Of a stretch of DNA of 7,194 nucleotides, positions 6,363 through 7,194 are shown piece by piece. Source of the stretch: an uncultured Pseudomonadota bacterium (GTDB lineage: Bacteria; Pseudomonadota; Gammaproteobacteria; Burkholderiales; Burkholderiaceae). The DNA is taken from NCBI GenBank assembly GCA_946480245.1, contig CAMLIZ010000196.1:1-7194 (forward strand), read 5' to 3'. The position numbers were made by a program, and so were the translations under genes. Every line of letters begins with the position of its first letter. Within the stretch, counting starts at the first letter, position 1. The notes below the pieces were generated by a model. That model searched no databases and was not told the DNA's origin. It worked only from the letters and a program-made list of their open reading frames with translations.

Positions 6363-7194
6363 ACCGCTTCCAGTGCCAGCAGCTCGGCCAGGGTCTGGCG
6401 GCGCCGGATCAGCCGTTGCGCGTCGCCGTCCACCAGCACCTCGGCCGCCAGCGGGCGGCTGTTGTAGTTGGAGCTCATCGACGCGCCATAGGCGCCGGCG
6501 TCGTGGAACACCAGCAGGTCGCCCACCTGGGCGGCGGGCAGCTCGCGCGGCAGCACCACGCCACCGTCGCCCTGCGTGAACACGTCGCCCGATTCGCACA
6601 GCGGGCCCGCCACCACGGTGGGCCGCAGCGGCCCGCCCGCGGGCGCGCCCGAGGCGCGCAGCACCTCGATGCGGTGGTAGGCGCCGTACATCGCCGGGCG
6701 CGCCAGCTCGGTGAAGCCCGCGTCACACAGTACGAAGTGGTTGGCGCCCATGTCCTTCACCGCCAGCACCTCGGCCAGCAGCACGCCGGCTTCGGCCACC
6801 AGGTAGCGGCCCGGCTCGAGCTCCAGCCGCACCGCGTGTCCCAGCGCGCCCTCGATGCGGCGGCGCGCGGCATCCCACAGGCTGAAGTAGTGCGCCGGGT
6901 CGATGCGCGCCTCGTTGCTGCGATAGGGCACCGACAGGCCGCCGCCGGCGGACACGGCTTCGAGGTCGTGGCCCATGCCGGTGACCAGCGCGACCATCGC
7001 GTCGCACACCTGGGCCAGGTGGTCGTAGTCGACGCCGGAGCCGATGTGCATGTGCAGGCCCACCAGGCGCAGCCCATGGCGGCGCACGGTCTCCAGCGCC
7101 CGCGGCAGGTCGGCGTGCCAGATGCCGTGCTTGCTGGTGTCGCCGCCGGTGTTGGTCTTGCGGCTGTGGCCGTGGCCGAAGCCGGGGTTGATGC
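6359..7194 (-). CDS. lysA: Diaminopimelate decarboxylase LysA (C-terminal part, cut by window edge)
   Basis: LysA decarboxylates meso-diaminopimelate to L-lysine, the last step of the DAP pathway, using pyridoxal phosphate in the cytoplasm. The visible 277 residues open with INPGFGHGHSRKTNTGGD and SKHGIWHADLP and continue without interruption through HMHIGSGVDY, SAGGGLSVPY, LELEPGRYLVAEAG, DAGFTELARPAMYG, the active-site block GPLCESGDVF with its catalytic cysteine, and DAGAYGASMSSNYNSRPL, ending in [16 protein letters not shown]. From memory this parallels E. coli LysA nearly block for block, so roughly two thirds of a protein of about 420 residues is present. The cofactor-binding lysine lies in the missing N-terminal third. 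A GTG at 7087 could be mistaken for a start, but conserved coding continues upstream to the window edge. The gene converges on tctA with interlocked stops. No functional link to the transporter is evident. Confidence 0.96.
   Translation of the reverse strand, partial: INPGFGHGHSRKTNTGGDTSKHGIWHADLPRALETVRRHGLRLVGLHMHIGSGVDYDHLAQVCDAMVALVTGMGHDLEAVSAGGGLSVPYRSNEARIDPAHYFSLWDAARRRIEGALGHAVRLELEPGRYLVAEAGVLLAEVLAVKDMGANHFVLCDAGFTELARPAMYGAYHRIEVLRASGAPAGGPLRPTVVAGPLCESGDVFTQGDGGVVLPRELPAAQVGDLLVFHDAGAYGASMSSNYNSRPLAAEVLVDGDAQRLIRRRQTLAELLALEAV

Noticed and set aside
4842..6599. A 585-codon open frame on the minus strand opposite tctA and the end of lysA
   Set aside because: Low-complexity His/Arg/Gln/Ala composition, complete overlap with two real genes and no ribosome site or domain; a GC-driven shadow.
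7085..7087. GTG as a lysA start codon
   Set aside because: The frame continues upstream to the window edge with the conserved LysA sequence INPGFGHGHS, so this valine is internal.

Overview
The window is very GC-rich, with G or C dominating third codon positions. Its gene content (a tripartite tricarboxylate transporter of the TctCBA/Bug type with its own TctDE two-component system, an E. coli-like LysA and a PhnCD phosphonate transporter) points to a betaproteobacterium, most likely Burkholderiales. That placement is inferred from composition and protein style, not from a database match. No rRNA, tRNA, insertion sequence, CRISPR array or phage gene is visible. Coding density is close to complete, and no non-coding stretch reaches 300 bases.

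Layout. Bases 1-1158 (minus strand) hold the start of a phosphonate ABC transporter operon: phnC (ATPase), then phnD (periplasmic binding protein, cut by the window edge). A 98-base divergent intergenic region (1159-1256) separates phnC from a plus-strand block of five tightly packed genes: tctD (response regulator), tctE (sensor kinase), tctC (periplasmic binding protein), tctB (small membrane subunit) and tctA (large membrane subunit). tctD/tctE and tctB/tctA are joined by one-base stop/start overlaps. The only real gap in the block is 64 bases before tctC. The block ends at 6362, where its stop codon interlocks with that of a convergent minus-strand lysA (diaminopimelate decarboxylase), which runs out of the right edge.

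How it works together. TctE probably senses an organic acid in the periplasm and phosphorylates TctD, which would activate uptake by TctC (capture) and TctAB (ion-coupled membrane transport). The substrate cannot be read from the sequence. Citrate-like tricarboxylates are the default for this family, but relatives carry other carboxylates. PhnC and PhnD belong to a separate phosphonate/phosphite uptake system. LysA performs the last step of lysine synthesis and is a housekeeping neighbour.

The most interesting signals are regulatory. Two triple direct repeats with an exact 11-base period, the spacing typical of OmpR/PhoB-family operators, occur in the phnC/tctD divergent region and just upstream of tctC. 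Each lies 10-11 bases before a plausible -10 hexamer. Their core sequences differ, suggesting different regulators: possibly PhoB for phnC and TctD for tctC. I found no clearly new biological system; the gene content is recognisable throughout.
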